From an uncultured Granulosicoccus sp. (GTDB lineage: Bacteria; Pseudomonadota; Gammaproteobacteria; Granulosicoccales; Granulosicoccaceae): a stretch of 52,895 nucleotides of DNA. The stretch lies in contig CALKLO010000122.1 in assembly GCA_937991945.1 (NCBI GenBank), positions 1 through 52,895 on the forward strand, given 5' to 3'. A program made the position numbers and the translations under genes. The notes beneath the pieces are model-generated. The model worked only from the letters and a program-made list of their open reading frames with translations, searched no databases and was not told the DNA's origin. Below, piece by piece: positions 7,178 to 16,145 of the stretch. Within the stretch, counting starts at the first letter, position 1. Each line of letters starts with the position of its first letter.

Positions 7178-10100
7178 CTAAGCAGCGGCTCTTCGCGATC
7201 TCTTTAGCGCACGCCTTGCAGACAGTTGTGCGCCCAGCACTAGCAGGCAAGGTGTTAAGAACAAGGTCAGAAGCGTTGTGAAGGCCAAGCCGCCAGCAAT
7301 CGCACTAGATAGTTGAGTCCACCATTGAGTTGATGGTGCACCAAAGCTCAATTCACGATCTATCAAATCAACATTCATGGAAAATACCATGGGCACTAAG
7401 CCTAAAATGGTGGTTATCGCTGTGAGTAAGACTGGACGCGCTCTGGCAGAGCCTGTTAACAACGCTGCTTGAATGGCAGGCGCACCTTGCTTAAGAAAGC
7501 CGTTGTAGGTATCAATGAGTACGATGTTGTTGTTCACTACGATACCGGCTAACGCAATAATGCCGATGCCTACCATGACGACTCCAAACGTTTGACCTGT
7601 AATCATCAAGCCAATCAGTACGCCGGAAGTGGAAAACAAAATCGCCGTTAAGATCAACATAGCTTGGTATAAGCTGTTGAACTGCGTTACTAAGATGAGT
7701 GTCATTAGAAAAATTGCTGACGCAAAAGCGGTTACCAAGAACACCATGGTTTCTTTTTGTTCTTCGGCTTCACCTTTGAATTGCACGCTAATTTGTGGAT
7801 CAACGGCTTGTTCTAACAGTGTTTCTTGCAGTAGCTTCAGTTCGGTGTCGGGCAGTTTGCCCTCTGCAACATCTGCTTCGACCGTTACAGCACGCTTTCC
7901 ACCTACACGCTGTATGACACCTGTTTTTGGGGCAGGCGTGACGGTGACGAAATTTGAGATGGGCACCATGCCATTGCGAGTGGGTACGCGTAGCTGGCCA
8001 ATTTGATCTAAATTGCGTTTGCCAATGGGGTAGCGCACTCTGATATCCAACTCATCGGTGGCGTCATCAGGTCTGTAACCTGCCACTCTAATACCGTTGG
8101 TGATGAGTTGTATGGCGTTGCCTATGAGTGCAACGTCGGCGCCATAGCGAGCAGCCTCTTCGCGATTGACTTGAAGCCGCCATTCCACGCCTGGCAATGC
8201 GCGATTGTCACCTATGTCCACAAAGCCTCCTTGCTCTCGCATAATGCTGCGTAATTGATCAACGGCTGCATCAAGCTTATTGACCGGTGCGCTTACTTGA
8301 ATGTTGATGGGTTTACCACCGCCATCAGGGCCGCCTTCGTTAGCTGCAAACTCTACGCGTATGCCTGGAATATCGCTCAGAGCTTCACGTAGTTCTGCCG
8401 TGATTTCCACGGCTTTGCGGCGTTTACTCCAGTTGATAAATTCGATTTGAATGCTGCCGATGACATCGTCACCGCTGTTGCCCGTTCGGGTGTAAATCGA
8501 TTTGAGTTCATCTCGATCAAACAATCGTTCTTCTACACGCTTCAGAATTTTGTCTTGTTCATAAATCGATAGATCGCCTCTGGCGTGGACTTGAATCGCG
8601 ATGGATTCAGGTTCTACGCCTGGGAAAAACTCGAAGCCTTTTCCCAAAACGCCATACACGGCGTAACTAACGATAGTGAACGCAAGAACGCAGAGTAGGG
8701 TTTTTACAGGGTTCAGTAGCAAGGTATGCAGTACGTTCATGTACCGGCGCTTGAAGCCTGTGGCATCTGCTATTAGATGCTCTGTGCTGTGTTCGGCTGG
8801 GTTAAATACTTCCTCATAAGAGGTGATAGTTTTACCCGTAGAGTTAGCTGTGCCTTTACGGCCAATAAACTTTCCAATGACGGGTATGAAAATTAACGCC
8901 ATGCTGAGTGAGGCTAATAAGCAACTAATGACCGTGATAGGCATGAAACGCATGAATTGACCGATCATTCCAGGCCAAAACAGTAGTGGGAAAAACACCA
9001 CTATCGTTGTAAATGTAGAGGCAATAACGGGCCATGCCATGCGCTTACTTGCACTTGCAAACGCATCTGCGGTGCTCATGCCACGATCTATATTTCTATC
9101 GGCAAGTTCAGAGACAATGATGGCGCCATCCACCAGCATGCCGACGACTAAGATTAAGCTAAATAGCACGACAACATTCATGGTGTAGCCCATGGAGCTG
9201 ATCACCAAAATACCGGTCAAAAATGAACCGGGTATTGCAAAGCCCACAAGGATAGATGAACGAATTCCTAAGGTCGCCATGATAACGATCATGACTAAAA
9301 CCACGCCTGAAATAACGTTGTTTTGCAGATCAGTGAGCATAGTCTTAGTTTCGGCAGACTTGTCTTGATGAAAGCCGATGTTAAGAGTCGGGGGTAGTAA
9401 AGCGCGCTCAGCATCGATAGTTGCGCGTACCGAATCGATGGTCTCAATAATGTTAGCGCCTAGGCGTTTGGAGATTTCCAATACCAAGGTGGGCTGACCA
9501 TTGAGTCGAGCAAAACTGGTGGGGTCTTTGTAGGTTCTGCGAATACTGGCTACATCGCCAAAAGTGACGACACCTGTCTCAGTCACTTTGACGGGAAGGT
9601 TCATGACGTCTTCTATGTTTTCAATAACGCCTGGCACTTTGAGCACCATTCTGCCAGCGCCCGTATCGATGGCGCCTGCGGCAACTAATAAATTGTTATT
9701 ACTAATGAGGCCAAACAGGGAGTCGAAGTCAACCTGATAGGTTTCCATGACAAGGGGTTCGACCACAATTTCTAGCACTTCTTCGCGTTCGCCTGCGATA
9801 TCCGCTTCGAGCACACCGGGAAGAGCTTCAAGTTTATCTTTGAGGTTGCGTGCTACGCGAATAAGAGTACGTTCGGGCAGGGGGCCAGAAAGGCTTATGT
9901 TAAGAACAGGAAATAACGCTATGTTTATTTCGTTAACAGTGGGTTCGTCGGTCGCTGCGGGTAATTGAGATTTTGCTGCATCAACCCTTTCTCGTACGTC
10001 AGCTATGGCGGTATCACCGTTAAAGCCTGCATCAAATTCGAGAAGCACTGATGCGTGGCCTTCGCTGGCTGTGCTGCTCAACTGCTTAAGCCCGCTAATG

Positions 10101-10321
10101 CTTTGCAGTTCCTTTTCCATGGGTCTGACAAGCAGGCGCTCTGCGTCATCGGGTGAGATGCCATCGTGATTCATAGAGACGTAAATCACCGGAATTGGAA
10201 CATCAGGTTCAGATTCTTTTGGAATGGTGATGTAGGCAACCAAGCCACTTGCCAATAAAAACATCAGCAGCATGACAACGGTGCGGTTGCGGTCAAACGC
10301 CGCATCGATCAGCGCATGCAT
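7178..10321 (-). CDS. RND efflux pump inner-membrane transporter (AcrB superfamily)
   Basis: The 1047-residue product has the full RND duplication: a first membrane helix at about 12-32, a periplasmic porter loop, helices at about 335-480, a second periplasmic loop and helices at about 860-1030. It would use the proton gradient to export hydrophobic compounds through a tripartite complex. The helix-4 motif is GMLVDGAIIVSE, where AcrB has two adjacent aspartates, and helix 10 reads GIVVNNNIVLID, where AcrB has its relay lysine; this fits a divergent subgroup. It starts one base after the adaptor gene's stop, so the two form an operon. No outer-membrane channel gene is nearby. Substrate unknown. 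Confidence 0.9.
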   Translation of the reverse strand: MHALIDAAFDRNRTVVMLLMFLLASGLVAYITIPKESEPDVPIPVIYVSMNHDGISPDDAERLLVRPMEKELQSISGLKQLSSTASEGHASVLLEFDAGFNGDTAIADVRERVDAAKSQLPAATDEPTVNEINIALFPVLNISLSGPLPERTLIRVARNLKDKLEALPGVLEADIAGEREEVLEIVVEPLVMETYQVDFDSLFGLISNNNLLVAAGAIDTGAGRMVLKVPGVIENIEDVMNLPVKVTETGVVTFGDVASIRRTYKDPTSFARLNGQPTLVLEISKRLGANIIETIDSVRATIDAERALLPPTLNIGFHQDKSAETKTMLTDLQNNVISGVVLVMIVIMATLGIRSSILVGFAIPGSFLTGILVISSMGYTMNVVVLFSLILVVGMLVDGAIIVSELADRNIDRGMSTADAFASASKRMAWPVIASTFTTIVVFFPLLFWPGMIGQFMRFMPITVISCLLASLSMALIFIPVIGKFIGRKGTANSTGKTITSYEEVFNPAEHSTEHLIADATGFKRRYMNVLHTLLLNPVKTLLCVLAFTIVSYAVYGVLGKGFEFFPGVEPESIAIQVHARGDLSIYEQDKILKRVEERLFDRDELKSIYTRTGNSGDDVIGSIQIEFINWSKRRKAVEITAELREALSDIPGIRVEFAANEGGPDGGGKPINIQVSAPVNKLDAAVDQLRSIMREQGGFVDIGDNRALPGVEWRLQVNREEAARYGADVALIGNAIQLITNGIRVAGYRPDDATDELDIRVRYPIGKRNLDQIGQLRVPTRNGMVPISNFVTVTPAPKTGVIQRVGGKRAVTVEADVAEGKLPDTELKLLQETLLEQAVDPQISVQFKGEAEEQKETMVFLVTAFASAIFLMTLILVTQFNSLYQAMLILTAILFSTSGVLIGLMITGQTFGVVMVGIGIIALAGIVVNNNIVLIDTYNGFLKQGAPAIQAALLTGSARARPVLLTAITTILGLVPMVFSMNVDLIDRELSFGAPSTQWWTQLSSAIAGGLAFTTLLTLFLTPCLLVLGAQLSARRALKRSRRAAA

Positions 10322-10322
10322 A

Positions 10323-11402
10323 TTAGTTTGTACCGCTAGAAGAGTTGTCGTCGTTGGCCGTCACAGGCTCAACAACTTCGCCTACGTTAACGAAGCCTTG
10401 TCCCAGGGTGATGACGTTTGTGTTGGCCGGAACGCCGCTAACCCAAGCGCCATCTAGTGATGTGCTGACCAATTCAATCGGTAGAAATATAACTTCATTG
10501 TCATCGTTAACTGCCTTGATGCCAATTTCACCGTCTTCGCCCAGCGATAGGGCAGAGGGGGATATGAACGTAGCGTCGACTTGCTCAACCGGTATATGCA
10601 TGGAGGCGCTGACGCCTGCCGCTATCGCGCCGGTTGTATTGGTAACGCGTGCCTCAACGGTAAAGCTGCGCGTTTGAGAGTCGGCTATTGAGCTGATATA
10701 CGTTAGTTGCCCTGTGAGTATTTCGCCGGTGATGAGCTCAATGCTCACTGCTTGGCCAACCTTTAAATTCGATAGCGATTGCTGTGAAGCTTGGGCTGTA
10801 ACATTAAAAGCGCTATCGTCGATGAGCTCAGCGACGACATCCCCGCGTTCGACCAATGAGCCTATATCGATAGGTAAGTCATTAACAACTCCTGCAAAAG
10901 GGGCGGTAATGGTGGTGTTGTCGATATCGAGTTGAACCGCTGCAAGGCGTGCAAGAGCGGTCTCCAGAGCGGCTTGGGATTGCTCAAGCTGTAGTTGGGA
11001 TTGGAGGCGTTGCTGTCGAAGAGACTGGGCGGCGTTTTGTTCGCTTTGGGCAGTTTTAACGCGCGCTTTGGCCTCTGCCAGCGTGTTTTCTCTGCCCGCC
11101 AAATCAAGCGTCAGAATGGGATCGTTTAATGAAATCCGGTCGCCCTTTTCCACCATGAAACGTTTCAGAGCACCACTGGTCTGAGCTTTGAGAAGCAAAT
11201 GCTGGAGTGGTTCTAACTGCCCTTGCAGTGAAATCTCCCGATCCATGGTTTCCAGGCTGAGCGTATTTACTTCCACTCGCATGAGCGAAGTTTCAGGCTC
11301 TACCTCGCTGATTGAAGTATCCTCTTTTTTGAATAACCCAGAGGCCATCCAAAGGCTTAGCACGATGACTACCGCACCTGCTGCTAACCACGACGATTTC
11401 AC
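10323..11402 (-). CDS. RND efflux periplasmic adaptor (membrane fusion protein)
   Basis: A 359-residue adaptor that would bridge the RND pump and an outer-membrane channel. It has an N-terminal signal anchor (WLAAGAVVIVLSLWMASGL), a split lipoyl/barrel-sandwich domain (LQGQLEPLQHLLLKAQTSG and later TITAPFAGVVNDLPIDIGSL), a helical hairpin between them rich in Gln/Ala (about 100-150), and a beta-barrel domain. The GTG start at 11402 was chosen because GGAG motifs lie 4 and 10 bases before it and it places the signal segment at the N-terminus; a longer frame upstream would add about 60 unlikely residues. The RND gene follows immediately. A divergent lipoprotein gene starts 73 bases away. Confidence 0.87.
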   Translation of the reverse strand: MKSSWLAAGAVVIVLSLWMASGLFKKEDTSISEVEPETSLMRVEVNTLSLETMDREISLQGQLEPLQHLLLKAQTSGALKRFMVEKGDRISLNDPILTLDLAGRENTLAEAKARVKTAQSEQNAAQSLRQQRLQSQLQLEQSQAALETALARLAAVQLDIDNTTITAPFAGVVNDLPIDIGSLVERGDVVAELIDDSAFNVTAQASQQSLSNLKVGQAVSIELITGEILTGQLTYISSIADSQTRSFTVEARVTNTTGAIAAGVSASMHIPVEQVDATFISPSALSLGEDGEIGIKAVNDDNEVIFLPIELVSTSLDGAWVSGVPANTNVITLGQGFVNVGEVVEPVTANDDNSSSGTN

Positions 11403-11475
11403 GATGCTCCCACTCCTACAACAATCACCAGTACAGTATAGAGCGGTTCCCCCCTTAGACCTACCAACTAGGCGA

Positions 11476-12426
11476 ATGACTAAACAGAACGGGTGTAAAT
11501 ACGGATATTGGCCAAGATCATCGCTCATAAAGAGCTTTGTCATTGTTTCGATTTGTATCATGTTGCAAGCTTGTGCAACGCCTAGCGACAAGGTAAATCT
11601 TTTTGCCAGAGATCAAGGGTTCTTGCGAAGCACACTGCGCATCGATGGATTCGACCTTTTGGTTTTTCAAAATAGGGTTGATTGGGTTCCACGCAGTCAA
11701 AAAAATGCAGTAGATAAGCCAACGGTTTTGCATGTGTATCTAGAAGGGGATGGGACTCCTTGGCGTTACCGAACAGTCGTCATGGCAGACCCAACGCCAC
11801 GGCGGCCATTGATGCTTCAATTAATGGCGCTTGATGACCAGCATGCGGTCTATGTGGGGCGGCCTTGTTACAACGGAACCTCCGGAGACAGAGGGTGTGA
11901 TAGCAGGCTTTGGACATCGGGTCGCTACTCTGAGCAAGTTGTTGTTAGCATGGCAATGGCTATCAATGTATTGAACGAGCGCTATAAGCCTGATGAAATT
12001 CGCCTTTTTGGCCATAGTGGGGGAGGCACGTTAGCCATGCTCATAGCAGAACAGTTACCCAACGTTCGACAGATTGTGACCATGGCTGGCAACCTTGATA
12101 CCGATGCTTGGACTGAGCATCATGGATATTCACCACTTTACAGTTCGTTGAACCCGGTGCATCAGCCGGCGTTATCTGAGCAGATACAACAATGGCACTT
12201 GGTAGGCGAGCGAGATACCAACGTACCTTCGCAGTTAGTAAAGCCTTTTATTCAAAGCCAACCGGCCGCGGATGGCTTCTCGTTTTCTGGGTATGGCCAT
12301 GGTTGTTGCTGGCTCAATTTATGGCCAAGAGTGCTAGCTGCCATAGAAACAGGCGACAAAAAACTATTACTAGCTGAACAATTTAAGCGGGCAGCGAGGC
12401 CAGCATCAGTTGAGGGTAATCAGTAA
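11476..12426 (+). CDS. Alpha/beta-hydrolase-fold lipoprotein
   Basis: The 316-residue product has a signal sequence ending in the lipobox LQAC (about residues 25-32), so it should be lipid-anchored. The nucleophile elbow GHSGGG is at about 179-184, with Ser 181, and a His-rich GYGHGCCW near 276-283 could supply the catalytic His; VGERDTNVP near 250 fits the acid position. This suggests an esterase/lipase-like enzyme, substrate unknown. ATG 11476 was chosen because it gives a lipoprotein signal with a short basic start; earlier in-frame starts would extend into the divergent adaptor gene. Its 3' end overlaps the convergent glycerophosphodiesterase gene by 44 bases. Confidence 0.75.
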   Translation: MTKQNGCKYGYWPRSSLIKSFVIVSICIMLQACATPSDKVNLFARDQGFLRSTLRIDGFDLLVFQNRVDWVPRSQKNAVDKPTVLHVYLEGDGTPWRYRTVVMADPTPRRPLMLQLMALDDQHAVYVGRPCYNGTSGDRGCDSRLWTSGRYSEQVVVSMAMAINVLNERYKPDEIRLFGHSGGGTLAMLIAEQLPNVRQIVTMAGNLDTDAWTEHHGYSPLYSSLNPVHQPALSEQIQQWHLVGERDTNVPSQLVKPFIQSQPAADGFSFSGYGHGCCWLNLWPRVLAAIETGDKKLLLAEQFKRAARPASVEGNQ

Positions 12427-13132
12427 AGATACCGTGGACGCCAAAGCTGAGTAGTTTTTGTGCTTTCTCGATGTCATTAACGGTGTAGCAGTAAACGCCT
12501 AAGTCATGCTTTACCAGGCTTTGGGTTTGCTCCTTATTTAGCTTTGCGCCGTCGCAATGTACATTGCAGCAATCGTAACGTTCGACAAGATCTGCCCAAT
12601 CATCTGGCAGTTCTTCTACCAAGAGTCCCCGTGCGACGCTAGGCAGCCTCTTGTGGGCGAGTTCTAACGACAAGCGGCTAAAGCTTGAAAATACCAGTGG
12701 CAGATGGCTTGGCCACTGGGACTCAATCATGCTGCAAATAGCCTCAACTGTTTCAGCTTCGAGGCCTTCGAAAGGTTTGATCTCTAGATTCAGTCCGACT
12801 GATCGAGAGCTAAGCAAATCAATGACCTTAGAGAGTCTAGGAAGAGGCTCTCCGGCATACGCCTCGATACCTTTGCTGGCGTCTAGTGCGTCTAATGCCT
12901 CAGCGGTATGCTCGTTGAGCAAGCCGGTGCCGTTAGTGCAGCGCTCCAGTGAGTCGTCGTGGTGAACGAAAGGGATGTGATCGCTACTGATGGATACATC
13001 AATTTCAACGCAGCTTGCACCGTGATCAGCAGCTAGCGATAAAGCCGCCACCGTGTTTTCAGGTGCATCACCTGATGCCCCTCTATGAGCAATGACTGCA
13101 GCGAGAGCACCTTGGCCGGTGAGCTTTTTCAT
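12383..13132 (-). CDS. ugpQ: Glycerophosphodiester phosphodiesterase (UgpQ-type)
   Basis: The 249-residue enzyme would hydrolyse glycerophosphodiesters to glycerol-3-phosphate and an alcohol, in the cytoplasm since no signal peptide is present. It shows the family motifs in order: IAHRGASGDAPENT (about 14-27, catalytic His and Arg plus the metal Glu), VEIDVSIS (about 43) and VHHDDSLERCTNGTG (about 55-69, second catalytic His), then LEIKP near 118. Length matches cytoplasmic UgpQ. It lies 15 bases after the small lipoprotein gene and the two are probably cotranscribed; the last 44 bases overlap the convergent hydrolase gene. Confidence 0.9.
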   Translation of the reverse strand: MKKLTGQGALAAVIAHRGASGDAPENTVAALSLAADHGASCVEIDVSISSDHIPFVHHDDSLERCTNGTGLLNEHTAEALDALDASKGIEAYAGEPLPRLSKVIDLLSSRSVGLNLEIKPFEGLEAETVEAICSMIESQWPSHLPLVFSSFSRLSLELAHKRLPSVARGLLVEELPDDWADLVERYDCCNVHCDGAKLNKEQTQSLVKHDLGVYCYTVNDIEKAQKLLSFGVHGIFTDYPQLMLASLPA

Positions 13133-13147
13133 GACGTGCCCGTTTTA

Positions 13148-13426
13148 CTAAAGACTGTTGGACGCTATCTTAGTCTGATCTTGGTTGGCTCGCCATACTG
13201 ACTGTTCTTGGCTGCGCAGGAAGTTGCGTCGCATAACTTCATATTCACGAAATTCGTTTGCAAAATTACGTGTACAAAAGTCATCAAGCTGATTGATCCT
13301 GCAGTCTTCTTGGCGCAGAGCTTCGTACGCCATCTGGTGCATGTTTATGTGTGAGCATCCGGTGCTCAGCACGATAAGAGACAGTAAAGCCACCTTACCT
13401 AATGAGTATGTAATCAGCTTGTTCAC
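13148..13426 (-). CDS. Small lipoprotein, 92 aa
   Basis: The product has a short basic start, a hydrophobic stretch (about 11-22) and a lipobox STGC at about 21-24, so the mature protein of about 68 residues should be lipid-anchored. The rest is polar and charged, with CRINQLDDFC (two cysteines) and FANEFREYEVMRR suggesting a helical segment. I recognise no family. It is upstream of, and close to, the glycerophosphodiesterase gene. Confidence 0.65.
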   Translation of the reverse strand: MNKLITYSLGKVALLSLIVLSTGCSHINMHQMAYEALRQEDCRINQLDDFCTRNFANEFREYEVMRRNFLRSQEQSVWRANQDQTKIASNSL

Positions 13427-13722
13427 GTCGTCAGATGCCTGAAATCCCTATCGAGCTAACTCTGATGAGTTAGCGTATGCACAGCTAAGTACGCTGCGCG
13501 GACGGTAGTTATAGGCAAGCGCATGCGGCAATACAAGGTCATTTGGCGTTAATTCACAATGATTTAACACGGTAGCGATTATTGCGCAGTTGGTTACCGT
13601 GGCGTGGCGTGGACTGCGTATAACGCCCGTCAACAAACAATTCTCTTGTCAACGGTTTGTCTTTCTTCGGTGCATAATACGCTTCGAGTATTTGTCACTG
13701 TATGTGTGTGGAGTGAGCCGTC
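13427..13722. other. Intergenic region before the HisN-like gene
   Basis: 296 bases between divergent genes. It should contain the promoters of the small lipoprotein gene and of the phosphatase gene. A CATAAT at 13673-13678 could be a -10 box but has no well-spaced -35 partner. No gene or strong repeat is visible. Confidence 0.5.
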
Positions 13723-14550
13723 ATGAGTTTGAAAAAGCATTCGCCAACGCCAGTATCGCCCTCGGAACTTGCGCAATTAATGGTTGCTGCTGAGCGAGCC
13801 GCAGATGCTGCGGCGAAGGTCACGATGCACTATTTCAGGCAAGAACTTAGCGTGGACAACAAGGCTGGGGAGCAGGCGTTTGATCCTGTAACACAGGCGG
13901 ACAAGCAAGCTGAAATTGCCATACGCGAAGTGCTATCCGCAGACTTTCCCGCCATTGGGTTCTATGGAGAAGAACACGATGTTGTCGAGAGTGCCTCGGG
14001 TTTGACGTGGGTCGTTGACCCAATCGACGGTACCCGTGCATTTATGAGTGGTATGCCCTTGTGGGGAACACTGATTGGTTTGTTTGATGGTGAAAACGCT
14101 GTTTTGGGGCTTATGGATCAACCTTTCCTAAACGAGCGTTTCGTAGCTGTTAACGGTGAGGCTAACTTACATAATTCTCAGGGTGTTCAGAGACTAAACA
14201 CGCGTAAGCAAGTGTCGTTACCTGAGGCCACTATGTACTGCACGACACCTGACATGTTTGACACCGATCAATCGATAAGGCGTTTTAGTGCTGTAAAAGA
14301 GGCCGTGCAGCTGACTCGCTATGGTGGCGATTGTTACGCTTATGCGTTGCTAGCAGCAGGGCATGTGGACGTCGTTCTTGATTGTGATCTAAAACCTTAC
14401 GACATTCAGGCGCTCATTCCTTTGATAGAAGCATCAGGAGGAGTGGTTACCAATTGGGACGGCGAGAGTGCTGTTGACGGAGGGTTTGTAGTGGCCTGTG
14501 GTTCCCACGAAATCCACGAACAAACCCTGGCTATATTGCAAGCACCCTAG
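13723..14550 (+). CDS. hisN: HisN-like histidinol-phosphate phosphatase (IMPase fold)
   Basis: A 275-residue Mg-dependent phosphatase of the inositol monophosphatase superfamily. Metal and catalytic motifs are present: GEEHD near 86-90, WVVDPIDGTRAFMSG near 95-109 and GGDCYAYALLAAGHVDVVLD near 205-224. The pattern RYGGDCYAYALLAAGHVD and LKPYDIQALIPLIEASGG is the form I associate with the histidinol-phosphatase subgroup rather than with general SuhB-type enzymes, so histidine biosynthesis is the best guess. No other his gene is beside it. ATG 13723 has GGAG about 11 bases upstream. It overlaps the convergent gene by 4 bases. Confidence 0.78.
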   Translation: MSLKKHSPTPVSPSELAQLMVAAERAADAAAKVTMHYFRQELSVDNKAGEQAFDPVTQADKQAEIAIREVLSADFPAIGFYGEEHDVVESASGLTWVVDPIDGTRAFMSGMPLWGTLIGLFDGENAVLGLMDQPFLNERFVAVNGEANLHNSQGVQRLNTRKQVSLPEATMYCTTPDMFDTDQSIRRFSAVKEAVQLTRYGGDCYAYALLAAGHVDVVLDCDLKPYDIQALIPLIEASGGVVTNWDGESAVDGGFVVACGSHEIHEQTLAILQAP

Positions 14551-15956
14551 TTCAACGTCAGTCGGAAACCATCGCTGATGATGCCGCCATAGCCGTCATC
14601 GGCGGTAACACTGACAAACCACTGCCCCATATTAGATGAGTCAACTTCGCCTTCGATGACACCATCTGCTCGTATTTGTAGTCCAGCGGGAAGGCTATGA
14701 GCTATAAACGTTAATTGGTCTTGTGCATCTGCGTCGTTGAAAAATACGCTAACGTCGTAGGAAAATTGATCACTAAACGAGCGGTTGCTTATATCCGTCA
14801 CGGTGGGTGAGTGATTAGCGTCTAAGTCTTTAAGTGAAGCAGGAATCCGGACGGTAAGCACGAACATGCCGTTAACACTTTCCTTACCATCATCAGCGTT
14901 TAGCAATATGCGTTTTTGACCTACATCATCTAACGTTGCGTCCGATGAAAGTATGCCTGTTGAAGAGAGCGCAATGCTTGAGGCGGAGGTGAAATCATCA
15001 GATGTAAAAGAAAGTTCGTCGCCATCTGGGTCCGAAAAATATCGAGCCAAATCTAACGATCGCAAATGTGAGTTGTCAGCGTCGTTAGAGGCCACTAGGA
15101 CGACATCTGGTAGCTGAGTTATTTGTTGAGGCGGTTCATTAGTGTCAATGATTTTAATGTTTACTTGTGCCTCGGCAGTGTGTAAACCGTCTGTGACTGC
15201 ATAAGTAAACGTGTCTTCGATAAAGCCTGCATCATTAAACGTAACGTCAGGTGATGGTTGGTACGAAAAGCCACCGTCGCTTGTTATCGAAAATTGTGAC
15301 GCATAAAGAGGAGCCGTTACAGGGGTTGCCAGCACACTAAGTTCGTTGTTACGAACATCGTCATCATCACTGTCGTTGCTTAACAGATTGTCACTATCGT
15401 CAGCGTAAACAATCTTGGCTGAGTTTAATCTTATCGTGTAGCTATCATTTTTAGCGATAGGTGCTTCATTGATTGAAATGCCACAAAAAACCTGTTCTCT
15501 GTTAACAATCGTGCCGTCACCGTGCGACGTTGAAAACGTATAGCTCAGTGCAATAGGTGCTTTTAGCGTAGGCATTTTTATTGAAAACTGTGTGCCTGTT
15601 TCAGTGCTCAATTCTTTTATCTCAATTGAGCATTCGTCGTTGTTTGTGCATGCATTTGTCAGTGTTGCTTGCGCATAATCGTTGTCGAAACCGTTTAAAC
15701 TAGTACATTGTTGTCGAACGTCTGTGTCGCCTTCTAACCATGTCCAGCCGGTTAGATTCGATCCTTCGCCGACAAGATCGGCAATAACCGTTGTCTGTTC
15801 ATTTACAACGATAGCCTGGGCGATGCGCAGTTCTTCGTTGGTTGTGAATTCGGTAGCTTGAGTGCCAGTGGAGTCGACCCATCCGCAGGCAGTTAATGTG
15901 CTCAAGGCAACACTGCAAATGATGTATTGGGTTGGTTTTTTGAAAGTCTTGTTCAT
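14547..15956 (-). CDS. Cadherin-like/tandem Ig-type repeat lipoprotein
   Basis: The 469-residue product begins with a signal peptide and lipobox LTAC (about 18-24). The body contains bacterial cadherin-like/VCBS-type units: a module around 165-270 (APIAKNDSYTI, LSNDSDDDDV, EDTFTYAVTDG) and dystroglycan-type cadherin units around 285-385 and 395-469 (YFSDPDGDELSFTSDD, LPAGLQIRADGVIEG). Such domains bind calcium and act in adhesion or surface assembly. Six cysteines in the N-terminal third could form disulfides. ATG 15956 was chosen over an ATG 48 bases upstream because GAAGG precedes it and the signal peptide then starts at once. It would be an envelope-anchored adhesin-like protein. Confidence 0.75.
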   Translation of the reverse strand: MNKTFKKPTQYIICSVALSTLTACGWVDSTGTQATEFTTNEELRIAQAIVVNEQTTVIADLVGEGSNLTGWTWLEGDTDVRQQCTSLNGFDNDYAQATLTNACTNNDECSIEIKELSTETGTQFSIKMPTLKAPIALSYTFSTSHGDGTIVNREQVFCGISINEAPIAKNDSYTIRLNSAKIVYADDSDNLLSNDSDDDDVRNNELSVLATPVTAPLYASQFSITSDGGFSYQPSPDVTFNDAGFIEDTFTYAVTDGLHTAEAQVNIKIIDTNEPPQQITQLPDVVLVASNDADNSHLRSLDLARYFSDPDGDELSFTSDDFTSASSIALSSTGILSSDATLDDVGQKRILLNADDGKESVNGMFVLTVRIPASLKDLDANHSPTVTDISNRSFSDQFSYDVSVFFNDADAQDQLTFIAHSLPAGLQIRADGVIEGEVDSSNMGQWFVSVTADDGYGGIISDGFRLTLN

Positions 15957-16145
15957 AAAGCCTTCACTGGCGTCTTCGATATTGGAACCAAGGTTAAACG
16001 TCACCCCTATTTAAGACCGTGGTATTCATCGCAAAGTCGGGGCGACATAAACGTAAAACAGGGATCTGGTTTTGCGAATTGATACGCAAGTCACAGTTGT
16101 CTTCTTGATTGGAAATAAGCACACTGGAGTGGGCCGCCAACGTAT

